The translations under genes were made by a program, and so were the position numbers. A stretch of 64,000 nt of DNA, taken from the NCBI GenBank assembly GCA_026419775.2, contig JAOPGA020001893.1, positions 62,001 through 126,000 on the forward strand, given 5' to 3'. Each line of letters opens with the position of its first letter. Positions within the stretch are counted from its first letter, which is position 1. Source of the DNA: Acrasis kona (Eukaryota; Heterolobosea; Eutetramitea; Acrasida; Acrasidae). The notes under the pieces are model-generated. The model was given only the letters and a program-made list of their open reading frames with translations, was not told the origin of the DNA and made no database searches. Positions 1 through 11,020 of this stretch are shown here, one piece after another.

Positions 1-2803
1 AGAGAATTGAATCGTGAGATGGATTTGGTTTGAGTGAATTTCTACTGGATGCATGTAATTCCATGCACATGATGCTTTGGCCGTGTTGGTATTTGGTATT
101 GGATGATGGCGACGATTGTTCTTGTTGATGAGCGAATCCAATCATTCCTGCTTGTTGATTTGATTTGTTCAGATTGGTCATCATGCTAATTTGTGAAATG
201 AATTGACTTTGATTTGATGTTTGATTCATGGACGACAGTGATGGTTGCGTGGATAGTAATTGTTGAATGGTTGGTGCCCTTTTTGCAAATCTTAAAATCA
301 AATGAGATGATGATGATGATGATGGGATTGGTTTTGCATCTTGATTTAATTTTTGTAGATTGGGAATGGATCCTGGTTTGTGATGGATTTGATTGGTGAT
401 TGGTTGTTTTCTTTTGTAATCGACTAATTGTAATGCAAAATCATGAAATCTTGATTTTGTAATTTTTCTAGCTGATTGGTAATCGAGTGGATTTGAATAG
501 TGAGGTTCTTTGTAGAATGTGTTTTGATCGGAAAGTAGTGATTGTAATGAGGGCGGTTCAATGTTATATTTGAATCGCGTCATTTGAGTTGATAAAGATG
601 TTGACTGGTAGTGATGACTGTTGGGCGTGTCGTCGCTATTAATGACGATTGGTGATAGTGAAGTGTTTAATGTGGGAATGGAGTTGGTTGAGTGTGTGGT
701 TTGGCTTGAAATTACTTTTTCGTCCATTTCGGCATCGTCCATGAGAGATTGTTGGAGCAAAGATTCTTGAGAGTTGTTGTTGGAATCGTCATCGCCTTCC
801 TGTTGGATTGGTATTTGTAAAATGTCGTTCATGATGAAAAAATCAATTGGAGATGATTGATGTGTCGGTGATGTGACTGGTAGTGATGTCTCCGTGTGGT
901 TGTGGTTCTGGTCGACTGTCCAATTGAACAATTGTAGAATGTGATTAGAAAGTTTACTTTTGGAACATGTATTTGTGTGATATTGATATTTGCAATAAAA
1001 GTCGTCGGGTTGTTGATTTTGATTGCTGTGCGGATGAACTTTGACTATGCTAATGATGGTTGCTATGGGATTATCGTCGACCAAGTCTGTTGCTAATAAC
1101 TCTATAAAAATGTTAATGATTAGTAGTGGGCGTGTTTTACCATTGGGAGCCAATCTAATGTTTGGAACGTCAGTTTGTGAATACATCCAACGTAGTGACG
1201 CTGATTTTAATGTGTGATCTATGGATTGAACGAAGGCAATGTAGGGAGGTACACCAGGTGGAGATCGGCAGGATACAAAATCACCAGCGTGTATTTTTAA
1301 AAGTGTCTTTTTTTTGACTGGAGTTGATGGCTCTTCTTCTTGATCGTATGAACCATCAAGTTGGTCAACGTTCATTTCATCATTTTGATCATCATCGTCG
1401 GAGTGTTCTTCATGGTCCTCATCATTGTGAAAAGAATCCCTAAACAATTAAAGTTTATTTTTAAAATGTATTTTCTTACAGTATATCTTTTGTTTCCATT
1501 TGTGACTGTATGTGATTGATCTCGTCAATGACTTGTTGTTTGGTTCCCATCACTTTGTGTTCCTGTTGTAGTAATTCAAAATTCTCTTGTTCCTCTCTAA
1601 ACCAGTCAGAGTGTCGCAGCTCAATTTCTTCTTGTTCTTCTTCAGAGTCGGCTCCTCTTCTCATCCAATCAAGTATTTCAACCAGTTGTGCACTTTCGTC
1701 AAAGTCATCACTTGCAACGTTTGTTTTTGAAAGTTCGTTTTGATGGATGTCATGGTTGTCCAAGCACTCTAATTCATGCAGCAGAGTTGATGCGTATGGA
1801 AACTCAATTAACTCATCTTGGTCCTCCACGTTTGGATCCTAAAAATGTTAACAAAAAAACGTAAAAAAAAGAGCTTACCTGCGAAGCGACTACGAATTCA
1901 GCATCATGAATTTGTTCCACACGCTTCATCATCGCGATTTCAATTTCATCGGCATCAGCAGTTGTTCTTGGTAACTGTGTAAATGCTGCTTGACTTGGTT
2001 GACTGGAAACTCCTCTGCTCCTTCTTCTATTCCTTTCATCTTCCCATAAAAGTGATAAAGTTTGCACAAGCTTAACATCTGTATTGTCTGGCTTAATGAC
2101 ATCTTTTTTTACATCATGTAGGTTGAGAATGTCTTGTGCAAGAACGTCAAGCTCCACTTGAGAATGTGATTGTCGGAATTGTAACGGACGCCGCCCATAC
2201 TTTTGAATCCTAACAGTTCCCATCCCAACTACATTGTAATCAATCATGAATTGTAGTACGTAGGGAACGTGTGCTTCGAAAACACTATATTTGCGCCGCT
2301 TTAATGTTAGTTGATAAATGGAATTTTCAACTTACTTGGAATGATCCGCTTATTAACATGCTGGCAATTTTTGGAACATCATAAGGATTATAAAAATAAA
2401 TTTTGATATACAAGCGTTCGCTTGAGCAGTATCCATAAAATGGAATACCCTTGACAACCTTTGCTTCGTGTACAATTTGTGGAGCGTATGATCTTTGTAT
2501 TCCATTTGCTCCACGTCTATAACCACCCTCTATGCTGTCACATAAACTCTTCAAAAATTGTTTGTGGTTTTCCTTTCTTATTCCTATTGGCATATCGACA
2601 AAAATGTATGGGAGACATTTGTGCACGTGAAGACAAATTTTCTGACCTTTTGTACTTGTTCCAAAAATGTGAATGACAGGGATGTTATATACTTTTCTAT
2701 CGAATATAGAACATTTTAAATGATCGTAGTTGTTCAGAGGCTTTTCTGTCGAATATTCTATCGATGAGAGTGTAAGTTCAATTTGTTCAGATGTCTCATC
2801 CAT
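1..2803 (-). CDS. REV3: DNA polymerase zeta catalytic subunit (REV3-like), N-terminal part, with internal BAH-like domain; runs off left edge
   Basis: REV3 is the catalytic subunit of translesion polymerase zeta in the nucleus. Four exons are inferred: 2803-2336, 2298-1879, 1838-1480 and 1439-1, joined by GT-AG introns of 37, 40 and 40 bp. The spliced N terminus carries the Rev3 pattern: VYNIPVIHIFG, then GIPFYGYCSSER, then (across intron 1) EAHVPYVLQFMIDYNVVGMG. An acidic linker with EILDWMRRG follows. The last readable residues (RFAKRAPTIQQL, later MELHASSRNSLKPNP) resemble the segment just before the Rev3 exonuclease domain, so the whole frame belongs to one gene. About 895 residues are present; exonuclease and polymerase motifs lie outside the window. 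At about residues 466-575 there is a BAH-like module (GDFVSCRSPPGVPPYIAFV ... DDFYCKYQY), not usual in this family. The start could be 14 codons upstream at 2845; 2803 fits better. Confidence 0.85.
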
Positions 2804-3026
2804 ACAAATATTTTGTAAACAAAATGAAACTATCTTACAAAACATTACTCGAGTTCGTAAGGCTTCAAACCATAATCAATCTCCAATAATTCATTTCGTA
2901 AAATGAATACATCCAGAGACTACCATGTATTGAGTGCTAACAGCGAATTGTAGTAAAATGTTACATTGTTGACGAACAGCGCACTCCGTTTGTTTTTTAT
3001 AGCGTTGCAGAATTGATTACTTTGCT

Positions 3027-3959
3027 TTACGATAACAGACACTTTTTTTTTATTGATTTTGTTAACTGCACCCTTCTTGTAGGCAATGTTTGGGAGGCGA
3101 TCATAGCAATGCTGACTACTTTCTCAGTAATCGAACGAATATTAAATCCACTCTTAGCACTCACAGCAATATATTCCACAAATGCACTTTCGCTATTTTC
3201 CCCAATCTTTCTTAATTTCTCCATCAAGGGGTCTACATTATCAACAAGGTCTATTTTATTCAAGATTAACAGAAATGGAACACATATATTATCTTTTATT
3301 CTTTGTGCCTGTTCAATAAATACTTTTATTTCATCAAATGTATTTTCATTTCCAGCATCAGCAACAATGATAATTACTTCGCATCTCCTCATATAACTAT
3401 CCCTCATCACCGAATACTCTGACTGACCAGCAACGTCAAGCATATCTATAATGTAAACTTCATCATTTACTTCACAGCATATTCGGTAGGAGTCTTCTAT
3501 TGTTGGGTCATACTCTTCTATAAAAATGTTGCTGACTAATCTATTTGAAATTGTGGACTTGCCGACACCCCCATCACCAAGAAGAACCGTTTGAATTTCG
3601 TCCGTTCGAGACTGTGACTGAGAACGCTCCCAAAGGGTTTTCTGATATTTGACCCAGTTGCTTTGCAAGTACTCCTTCTTAACAAAAGTAACTGCCTTCT
3701 CATAGTGTGTGAATAATTCGAAAGCTTGAATGATTTTTGTTGGGCGAAAAAGTTCGTATATGATGTGTCCATTTGTAATTAAACGATTGTATTGATCGGG
3801 TAGCTCCGATTTGAATGTCAATTGGAGCATCAAATGGGGATTACTAACAATCAACGAATTGAACTCTTTATTAACAAGTAAATGTGATAGATATTGGCCG
3901 AATGAATCTGATGCATATTGTAGAATTAATACCAACATGTCAGTTGGCAGAGATTCCAT
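3027..3959 (-). CDS. F-box/Ras-family GTPase fusion with CAAX box
   Basis: Single exon, 310 residues. Residues about 1-50 (LPTDMLVLILQYASDSF ... LLVNKEFNSLI) resemble the F-box of amoeba F-box proteins. The remainder from about residue 120 is a Ras-type G domain: P-loop GDGGVGKST, effector-like YDPTIEDSYR, switch II DVAGQSEYSVMRDSYMR, base-recognition NKID and SAKSG. The C terminus is polybasic (KSIKKK) and ends CLLS, a CAAX box predicting farnesylation. Known: F-box proteins recruit substrates to SCF ubiquitin ligases and Ras proteins switch on GTP. Inference: a membrane-tethered, nucleotide-controlled SCF adaptor. The Gln of AGQ is kept, but the Thr of the usual DTAGQ is Val. The F-box call is weaker than the GTPase call. 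Confidence 0.85.
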   Translation of the reverse strand: MESLPTDMLVLILQYASDSFGQYLSHLLVNKEFNSLIVSNPHLMLQLTFKSELPDQYNRLITNGHIIYELFRPTKIIQAFELFTHYEKAVTFVKKEYLQSNWVKYQKTLWERSQSQSRTDEIQTVLLGDGGVGKSTISNRLVSNIFIEEYDPTIEDSYRICCEVNDEVYIIDMLDVAGQSEYSVMRDSYMRRCEVIIIVADAGNENTFDEIKVFIEQAQRIKDNICVPFLLILNKIDLVDNVDPLMEKLRKIGENSESAFVEYIAVSAKSGFNIRSITEKVVSIAMIASQTLPTRRVQLTKSIKKKCLLS

Positions 3960-4155
3960 GTTCTTGTGATTTGTATTGTAAGCTCAACGATTGTTGTAAT
4001 GCACTCATAAGCAGTACTTCCAGCTCGCTTATGGGATATCTGTTGTTCCTTTTGGCTCTTCTGAAAGCAACTCTCAAAACGCGCATGTTATATTTATTCA
4101 GACTCACCCACTGTTGCATCAACAAGCAATTAACATCAGAGTAAATTGTTGACAT
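3940..4155 (-). CDS. Small ORF overlapping the start of the F-box/Ras gene (uORF or short gene)
   Basis: A 71-codon ATG-initiated frame on the same strand as the F-box/Ras gene, overlapping its start codon by 20 bases in another frame. It reads as a basic, helix-rich peptide (LRVAFRRAKRNNRYPISELE) and resembles no family I know. It contains GTGAGT, a possible splice donor, so it could instead be part of a spliced 5' leader. It may be a regulatory upstream ORF, a separate short gene or chance. Confidence 0.3.
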   Translation of the reverse strand: MSTIYSDVNCLLMQQWVSLNKYNMRVLRVAFRRAKRNNRYPISELEVLLMSALQQSLSLQYKSQEHGISAN

Positions 4156-4864
4156 CTTCCATCACTTCATGATCATTTAAAATATGCATTATAAGTTGAT
4201 GAATTAATCAATTGATTGAACATCCAATGAATAGTTCAACAAGAATCAATAGCAGCAGAAACAGAGTGATAATAATTCACAAGCATCAGATTGTCCGTTA
4301 CCGGCAGATCCAATGTCGAACCTAGTCCCGGCGCAATTTATTGATGATAATGGCACAAAATTAGCAGGGTTCTTGGATCCCTTTGTCATTAAGTAAACGC
4401 AGCTAATTCATATGGATAAAGGATCGTTCAAGACACTTGTTTTTGCATCTTTCTTAGATCAAACCGGATCTTGTGACATTTTTACGTTATGAGAATGACT
4501 GCGCTCATTCACCACTTTCTCTCCTCCTTTAGATTTCCGCTGTTGTAAAATGACGGAATAAAAAATTCCGGATGTGTAAAAGTCCAGCTAAGAATGTGAC
4601 GAAGAAATACAAAAAACAATAGTAGTTAGCGCCAGTTGCGGAACCAAAAAGTATACGTTTGAATAAAAATAGTTACATAGTTGCTAACCTCATTCACGTG
4701 TCTTGTTTACGTCGTCCTACCATTAGAGTTATAAATTTTACTCTCCACAATTCCTATTAAATTGTAAGGTCTGGTGCTAGTTGACTTCAAACCAATCGCG
4801 TTGTTATTACATACCTGTTCCTCGATTCACCCACCGATATTATTATACGAGCGATGAGAGTTCG
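4156..4864. other. Intergenic region between divergent genes
   Basis: About 700 bp between the leftward F-box/Ras region and the rightward kinase gene, presumably holding both promoters. I see no long frame or RNA gene. An open frame continues upstream of the kinase ATG to a TAG at 4778-4780 but has no in-frame ATG. Confidence 0.4.
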
Positions 4865-7800
4865 ATGATGGGACAAACAAAGCAGAAAACTAATAAACAT
4901 GATCAGTCTAAAAGAAAAAAAGAAGAAAATAATCATCATTCGCACGCATCGTCACATTTAAACAGATCTCATAGCACGCCAGCTATGGAACAGATCGCCA
5001 TTATTTCCCAACAAGATTCAATTATACCTGCTAGTCGCTTGGCGCGGCGAAACGAACACGTCCGCCCCAAGAGGTACGAACACAATTATAAACATTCGTC
5101 TAATCATATAAGCCATCCCAACTTTCCACTCGCAATAGAACCTGCCCCTATGAGGTGGACGCTGAAAAAGACAAAACCCCCCATGCCGGTGAGCAGGGGG
5201 TTTCACTCTTGCTGTGCCGTCAACAATTCATTGTTCGTTATAGGTGGTGATGATTCCCGCGAGGATTTTTTCAGTGATGTATGGGTATACAATTGTGTGA
5301 ACGGATGTTGGTCTGAACTAGAAAAATTAAAAAAACCAATAACGGGCCATACTTGTGTGTATCATGATTCTTGTTTGTACCTATTCGGCGGAAAACAACG
5401 TGATCATTACATGTCAGAATTGTTAATATATGGTAAGAGTCGTACATCATGTGTGTATTTTTAACAATCAAAGACAAACAAGTTTGGACCATACATAAAG
5501 TAAATAACAAAATGACTCCCAGAGGCGCACACACAGCAAGCGTCGTAAATAACAAGATGTATATATTTGGAGGATTAAATTCCATCAAAGCAGGAAGTAC
5601 CACTGATCTTGAGTATTTGAGCAGCATGTGCATTTTTGACTTTCACACGCGCACTTGGTCCATACCAAAGGTAACATGATCGATGCATACCTTTTCTCTA
5701 ACCACGAATAGAACATCAAAGGAGTACTTCCGTGTAAAAGAGCAGGCCACGCAGCAGCCGTGGTGGGCAAGAATATTTATTTGTTTGGAGGACGGTCCGG
5801 TAGCATTTTATCCAATGACTTTTATTCGTTCAACACGGAAACACACACGTGGACTAAAATCATTTCGAAAGGCGACAACCCACCTCCAAGAGCTGGACAC
5901 TCTCTAGTATCGTACGGCACCCATTTGATCTTATGGGGAGGGACAGACTGGAGCACATTTTTTCAGAGCGTTTATACTTTTGACATTCAAACTTCGACAT
6001 GGATAGAGCAACGAACGTGTGGAGACGTACCTGATGGAAAATATTGGCACACGAGCGTCGTCGTGGATGGGATCATGTATGTATTCGGAGGAGGTCGGTA
6101 CGGAAGCTTATCGAATGACATTTATACGTTGGACCTCTCACTGCTGGTCCAGCCGTCACAACCACTAGTCGTCGCAGGACCCAACACTCGTCACGTGGAT
6201 CCCAACAATTACCATCACTACCTGTCAAACGACACAATGTCCACATCATCCTTCACTTCGGATTCAGAGTACAGTCCCATCACACCCATGAGCGCTCCCT
6301 CCTCTTTTCCATCCACAATGAAGATCAAAACGGTAATGAGCAGCGAAATCAGAATCCTCAAAGTATCGGCGCTAATCACCTTTGAAGAATTGTTGGAAAA
6401 ACTACGACAAGAATATAATTTGTTCGACCTGAACATTTTGTATGTTGATGAGGAGGACGATCTAATTACCATTCGAAGCGACGCCGAATTACGTAGTGCC
6501 ATTGAATTCTTCAAAATGAACAACAAGAACTTGCGTTTGGAAATTAAAGCCATAACAAGTCAACCCACTTTACAAAAAAAACACACATCACAACAAGTCA
6601 ACATGTCGCCAACAACGACCAACACATTACCGACGACGACGAACACAACCATCATCAACGACAATCCAACATTCATGTGGCAGCCGGGAAGAGAATTAGG
6701 AAGAGGTGCCTACGGAGTCGTGTACGAGGCCATGAACGTCGAGACCGGTAAATTCATGGCCGTCAAAAAGATTCAAATCAAATCCAAACAACGAGATAAA
6801 TTGATTCAAGAAACCATGCAAGAGATCAAAGTGATGAAACAATTAAAACACGAAAACATTGTTCAGTATTTGGGAGTGGATCGCGATCAGGACACATTGT
6901 ACATTTTTTTGGAATTAGTCGCAGGCGGGAGCATTGCCTCTCTACTCGGCGTCTTCAAGATGTTTCACGAGAGCGTGGTCAGGTTGTACATTCGACAGAT
7001 TTTGATGGGATTGAGTTATTTACATTCCCATCAGATCGTTCATCGGGACATTAAGGCCGCCAATTATTTTGGTCAACCACAATGGTGTTGTAAAGTTGGC
7101 CGATTTTGGTCACTCTAAAGTACTCAACCCCAACGAATCACAAGCCAACAAGAGTATAAGAGGCACTCCCATGTGGATGGCGCCCGAAGTAATCAGAGAA
7201 AACAAACACGGTAAATGGAGCGACATTTGGGCATTGGGATGCACCCTGATTGAAATGATTACCGGAGATTATCCATGGCCCAGATTAGCCAAGCAAGAAC
7301 CCATGGCCATCATGTACAATATAGCCACGTTGGGAAAATGTCCAAAAATTCCGAAAAATTTATCGCCTGATGGAAAAATCTTTTTGAAGAGATGCTTCGT
7401 GTTGGATCCAAAACAACGCGCCACGGTGGACGAACTGTTGAAGGAACCATTCGTGACGAATCAGTTGGATCCATGGGCGCCCATACCTTGTACTTCCGAT
7501 AGCGACGAAGAAGAAGATGACGACGAAGAAGAAGACGAGGAGGAAGAAGAAGAGGACGAAGACGATGAAGAAGAGGATGGAACCGAGGAGGAAGAGGAGG
7601 ATGAATATGATGAAGAGGAGGAGGAATTTGCGACCGAAGACGAAGAGGATAAAGCAAAGATGGAGAGCACCACTCAACATGGTGTCAACAAGAAAATTTC
7701 ACACGCTACAACGACGCCGGGTCAACCTCGGGATTTGAGTTATTTGAGCCGATCAACAAAATCTAATGTTGCTAACGTACAGGATATTTTACAATATTTG

Positions 7801-7875
7801 ACGGACAAGCGGCGGAATACATCAAGCATTGGTGGGTCGTCTTCCACATTAAATAAGGGACGCGGTCATGTGTAA
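4865..7875 (+). CDS. Kelch-repeat / PB1 / MAP3K-type (STE11-like) protein kinase, with an apparent 1-nt frame break
   Basis: Exons 4865-5432, 5474-5670 and 5712-7875 are joined by 41-bp introns (5433-5473, 5671-5711), each restoring a Kelch repeat. Residues about 90-400 are Kelch repeats (several IFGG, LFGG and VFGG strands with Trp). Residues about 459-540 are a PB1 domain (TFEELLEKLRQEYNL, then acidic YVDEEDDLITI). From about 576 there is a Ser/Thr kinase domain: GRELGRGAYGVVYEA, VKK lysine, HRDIKAAN, DFGHSKV, GTPMWMAPE. An acidic Glu/Asp tail follows. PB1 plus this kinase type resembles MEKK2/3, so a scaffolded MAP kinase kinase kinase is likely. The frame breaks at 7064-7065: the AAN of HRDIKAAN runs into a wrong frame that stops at about 7118, while ILVNHNGVVKLADFG continues from 7066 one base later. 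No intron can explain a one-base shift. The first ATG after an in-frame TAG is 4865. Confidence 0.85.
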
Positions 7876-7889
7876 TCTTAATGTTTATA

Positions 7890-8585
7890 TTAATTATCAT
7901 CATCATCTTGTTCTTCATTTGCTTGTTCGTCTTCTTCCTCGTCTTCTTCTTCTTCGTTGGCGCCATCTATTTGTCGAAGGTTGTGAAGCGATGTGCATAC
8001 GAATTCTCTGTTCCTATTGATTTCCATGGCTGAAATGTTGTTTAGAACGAAACCAAACATGGGGCCGTCGACGGCGGAAATTCTTCGCAAGCCCATCTTC
8101 ATCTTGTCGTGACGGAAATTTTCAATGTCCTCTATTTTGGCACGTATGAGGTGTTGATCTTCAAAGTCATCCCCAGCACTGAGTGTTAAAATGGGTTTGT
8201 GACGAGAATGCTAGTTACAATTTCAATAAAAGCAAAGCGATTTCCAAATAGTGAAATGGCAAGGACGCAAAGGAGACGCTTGCTACTTCCTTTTCAAATG
8301 TATCCCTTAGTTGGATGGCTTTGAGCCAGTCGGGCTGAATAACCCTACATTTTCCCTTCTTTCTGAGTGTCATGGCAATCCAAAGCGGGACTTCCGCAAT
8401 AGATTCATTTGCCGTGAATGGTCCGATGCTGCCCTTTTAAAACTTTGAATTACGAAGAGCAAATTAAAAATACACACTGTTATCAAATCTATTCTATCCA
8501 TATCGTACAGTGGAACAATTTTTATCATGGTTTCTTCTGACATGAACTCAACCTCTTGTGGATCAAAGGTTGCTCTTGTCGACAT
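7890..8585 (-). CDS. PSF2: GINS complex subunit PSF2
   Basis: Three exons (8585-8478, 8433-8219, 8178-7890) separated by 44- and 40-bp GT-AG introns encode 203 residues. GINS is part of the CMG replicative helicase (Cdc45-MCM-GINS) that unwinds DNA at nuclear replication forks. PSF2 features are visible in order: QEVEFMSEETMIKIVPLY at the N terminus, LIT|GSIGPF across intron 1 (compare LISGDFGPF in animals), EVPLWIAMTLRKKGKC, then a helical region ending NISAMEINRNREF. Length matches the family (about 185-230). The C terminus is a Glu/Asp-rich tail absent from short homologues. An in-frame ATG five codons upstream (8600) is possible. Confidence 0.88.
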
Positions 8586-8731
8586 TTTGTTGTCTTTCAA
8601 AAATTGTAATCGGTTGTGTAAAAGTTTTTTTAAATCAATTGAATCAAAGACACTCTACGAACAAGAACAAACAAAGCTGATGAAGTGTGAATTTACTAAC
8701 ATTCAACCATTTATTAGAGTAACAACTACTT

Positions 8732-10825
8732 TCAATAAATTAATTTTCCATCACGTAAAAGAATTAAATCATCAGCGGGCTTATGATTAATTCTTCTAGT
8801 ACATCTATCATGATCGAAGTCGTATTCGATCATTTCATAGTTCAACTTCAATCTTCTTTCACCCTTGTATCTGGGTATTCCTAATGCTTCATACAACCAT
8901 TCCGTATCCACATATGTTTCTGCCGATAAGAATTCTTTATCATGATTAATCTCGCATCTGAACAATTTTCTATAAAATCTTTCACCATCACGGAACGTCA
9001 CTGCGAAGTAATTTATATTGTTTTCATTATACTCAAATTTTTGATGTCTTCCCATGACAAAGTATCGATTATTATCACCCTCACAAACTTTTGCTTTTAT
9101 TTCAACCCTTCCTTGATGGATATCCCATCTAGTAATAAATTCTGCGTCTATATCGTCAACATGGAAAGTTATGCCACGATTAGATGGCGTGAATAATTTA
9201 TCAAAGGCTATATTGCGTTTTAAATAACGTATTATATCCTTTCTTTTAAATAATAAATAATATCGTTCGTCTTCAACATCATCTACATCAAACTCCAGTT
9301 CTGACGCAGTGATGCCTAAACAGTTCTTTATCTCAACATCAGCTTTACATAAAAATGTAATCAAACCGTATATTTGACGAGCTCCAAAATGCTTCGCCCA
9401 ATGAGCGCATGTACTACCGAATACATCCTGTTCATCTACATCATAACCACATTCATTGAATAACGCATGAATTAATGAAACTGAGGCTTCTGGTTCAGAA
9501 ACAAAATAAAAGGTGATGGGTCGTCCATACATATCTCTTTTATCAATCCATTCTTTAGCAATCTCTATAATACTATCAACGTTTCTTAATCCTTCGCAAT
9601 CCTCCATAAACGAGTTACAAAAAGATGAGGTGAAGTTGAGCGAGTAGGAATTATCAATATCACGGTGCCATACGTTCCTCTGAGTCGTACTATTGTTTAC
9701 TTTTGATTTTTTTTTAATTCCACTTCCTCCTTCTGAGTATTTGCGGCGCTTTTTTGTATTTTTGTTACCATCATCTCCAGGATCATCATCTTGCTCACTC
9801 TGTGATTCTTCTGGTTGGATACCTTTGATGTCGTCATCCCCACTATATTGCACTCCTTTGTATGTTGCAAGTGTGTTACTACTATCAATTACTGAAGCAG
9901 TAAGCGTTTTATCCTCCTTTCCAAAATCTGGGATGGTGCCATGAAGATGACAACCTCCGCTTTGTTGTGAGATTCGGAGAGATACTTCTTCGCTCTCTTC
10001 GTCTCCATCTGGATTGAATACTACACACATATCATCTAGTTTATAAATATTCATACTTTCTGTTATGATGGAGAAGGGAGTTCCACACTTTACCTTATTA
10101 GGATGAAAGGCACGGAATTTAATGTTGGGTTCCTCAGGAATTGTAAACAATCTAGTTTCTCCCTTCACCTCGTCATTTCCGTTTAGAATACACTCGATTG
10201 AAAGTTGATAGGACTTTGCGTTTGGGTTTCTTTTGGGCACTTTTATAGTTATTGTACTAGTTTCGGTCATCAAATAATCTCTTTTCAACAAGAACCCATA
10301 TTGTTGGTTTCCTTCTCCACGATCCGTCATTATTTTTCTACTCAAGATATGAAAATCTGAATAGTCACCGACTTGTATGAATAAATTCTGTTTTCCTTTA
10401 TCATATGATGGTGCTTCATCTTTAAATTTGACTTGCAACTTTTCCCAACATTTGAAAGGGTCTGGTAATTTTATTTTAAGAGGGACCACCACACGCCTAT
10501 CTATTGTCCTTGGTTCAAGCACTTCAATACCTACTGCATGTATAATTTGAGCAGTATCGTTTGGATTTGTTTGAAGTTGTGGCTGTGCTTGGGGGGCATT
10601 CGCATTAAAATGATCCTTTGCATGTACTTGCTGTTGAGGCTGCTGTTGAAGCAGATTCAAATAAAAAGATTGTAAGTTGTTTGGTGTAGGTTCAAGCACT
10701 TCAATACCTACTGCAGGTATAATTTGAGCAGTATCGTTTGGATTTGTTTGAAGTTGTACTTCCTGTTGAGATGAATCAAGGGAAGAGTTAGGTGATTGGG
10801 GACTAAAACATTCTGGTGTCCACAT
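8732..10825 (-). CDS. Nuclear-type protein with IPT/TIG-like and ankyrin-like regions
   Basis: Single exon, 697 residues from the first in-frame ATG (10825). N-terminal Gln/Pro-rich region contains two copies of NPNDTAQII-AVGIEVLEP. Then comes a beta-rich region (VVVPLKIKLPDPFKCW ... TITIKVPKRNP) followed by an immunoglobulin-like/TIG-like stretch (FHPNKVKCGTPFSIITESM). A basic cluster (KNTKKRRK ... KKKSK) looks like a bipartite nuclear localisation signal. After it lies an ankyrin-like segment (SVSLIHALFNECGYDVDEQD, GSTCAHWAKHFGARQIYGLI). The order (beta domain, TIG, ankyrin) recalls Rel/CAMTA-type transcription factors, but I see no clear DNA-binding signature, so function is open. Confidence 0.7.
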   Translation of the reverse strand: MWTPECFSPQSPNSSLDSSQQEVQLQTNPNDTAQIIPAVGIEVLEPTPNNLQSFYLNLLQQQPQQQVHAKDHFNANAPQAQPQLQTNPNDTAQIIHAVGIEVLEPRTIDRRVVVPLKIKLPDPFKCWEKLQVKFKDEAPSYDKGKQNLFIQVGDYSDFHILSRKIMTDRGEGNQQYGFLLKRDYLMTETSTITIKVPKRNPNAKSYQLSIECILNGNDEVKGETRLFTIPEEPNIKFRAFHPNKVKCGTPFSIITESMNIYKLDDMCVVFNPDGDEESEEVSLRISQQSGGCHLHGTIPDFGKEDKTLTASVIDSSNTLATYKGVQYSGDDDIKGIQPEESQSEQDDDPGDDGNKNTKKRRKYSEGGSGIKKKSKVNNSTTQRNVWHRDIDNSYSLNFTSSFCNSFMEDCEGLRNVDSIIEIAKEWIDKRDMYGRPITFYFVSEPEASVSLIHALFNECGYDVDEQDVFGSTCAHWAKHFGARQIYGLITFLCKADVEIKNCLGITASELEFDVDDVEDERYYLLFKRKDIIRYLKRNIAFDKLFTPSNRGITFHVDDIDAEFITRWDIHQGRVEIKAKVCEGDNNRYFVMGRHQKFEYNENNINYFAVTFRDGERFYRKLFRCEINHDKEFLSAETYVDTEWLYEALGIPRYKGERRLKLNYEMIEYDFDHDRCTRRINHKPADDLILLRDGKLIY
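10512..10757. repeat. Two near-identical 69-bp direct repeats inside a coding region
   Basis: Copies at 10512-10580 and 10689-10757 differ at one base by eye and are offset by 177 bp, so the reading frame is kept. They encode the duplicated NPNDTAQII-AVGIEVLEP segment of the TIG/ankyrin protein. Such identity points to a recent in-frame duplication. Confidence 0.85.
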
Positions 10826-11020
10826 AATAATTAATCGTGTTTGCCTGTGTTGCTTCTGTGTTCCGGAAGTTGCAAGTTTCAATCAACTTGATTTTACAAA
10901 ATTCAAATGCACATTTACCAAATTGAAATGTCCCGACTCATACTTCTATGGACAACAAAGAATGGCAAACACAATTCAACAATCAAGACCAATATTAAGA
11001 CAAAAGATAATTTATACAAT

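Noticed and set aside
7310-7680. Long Ser- or Leu/Pro-rich frames opposite the kinase C-terminal tail
   Set aside because: They are the antisense reading of the Glu/Asp-rich tail and have no independent support.
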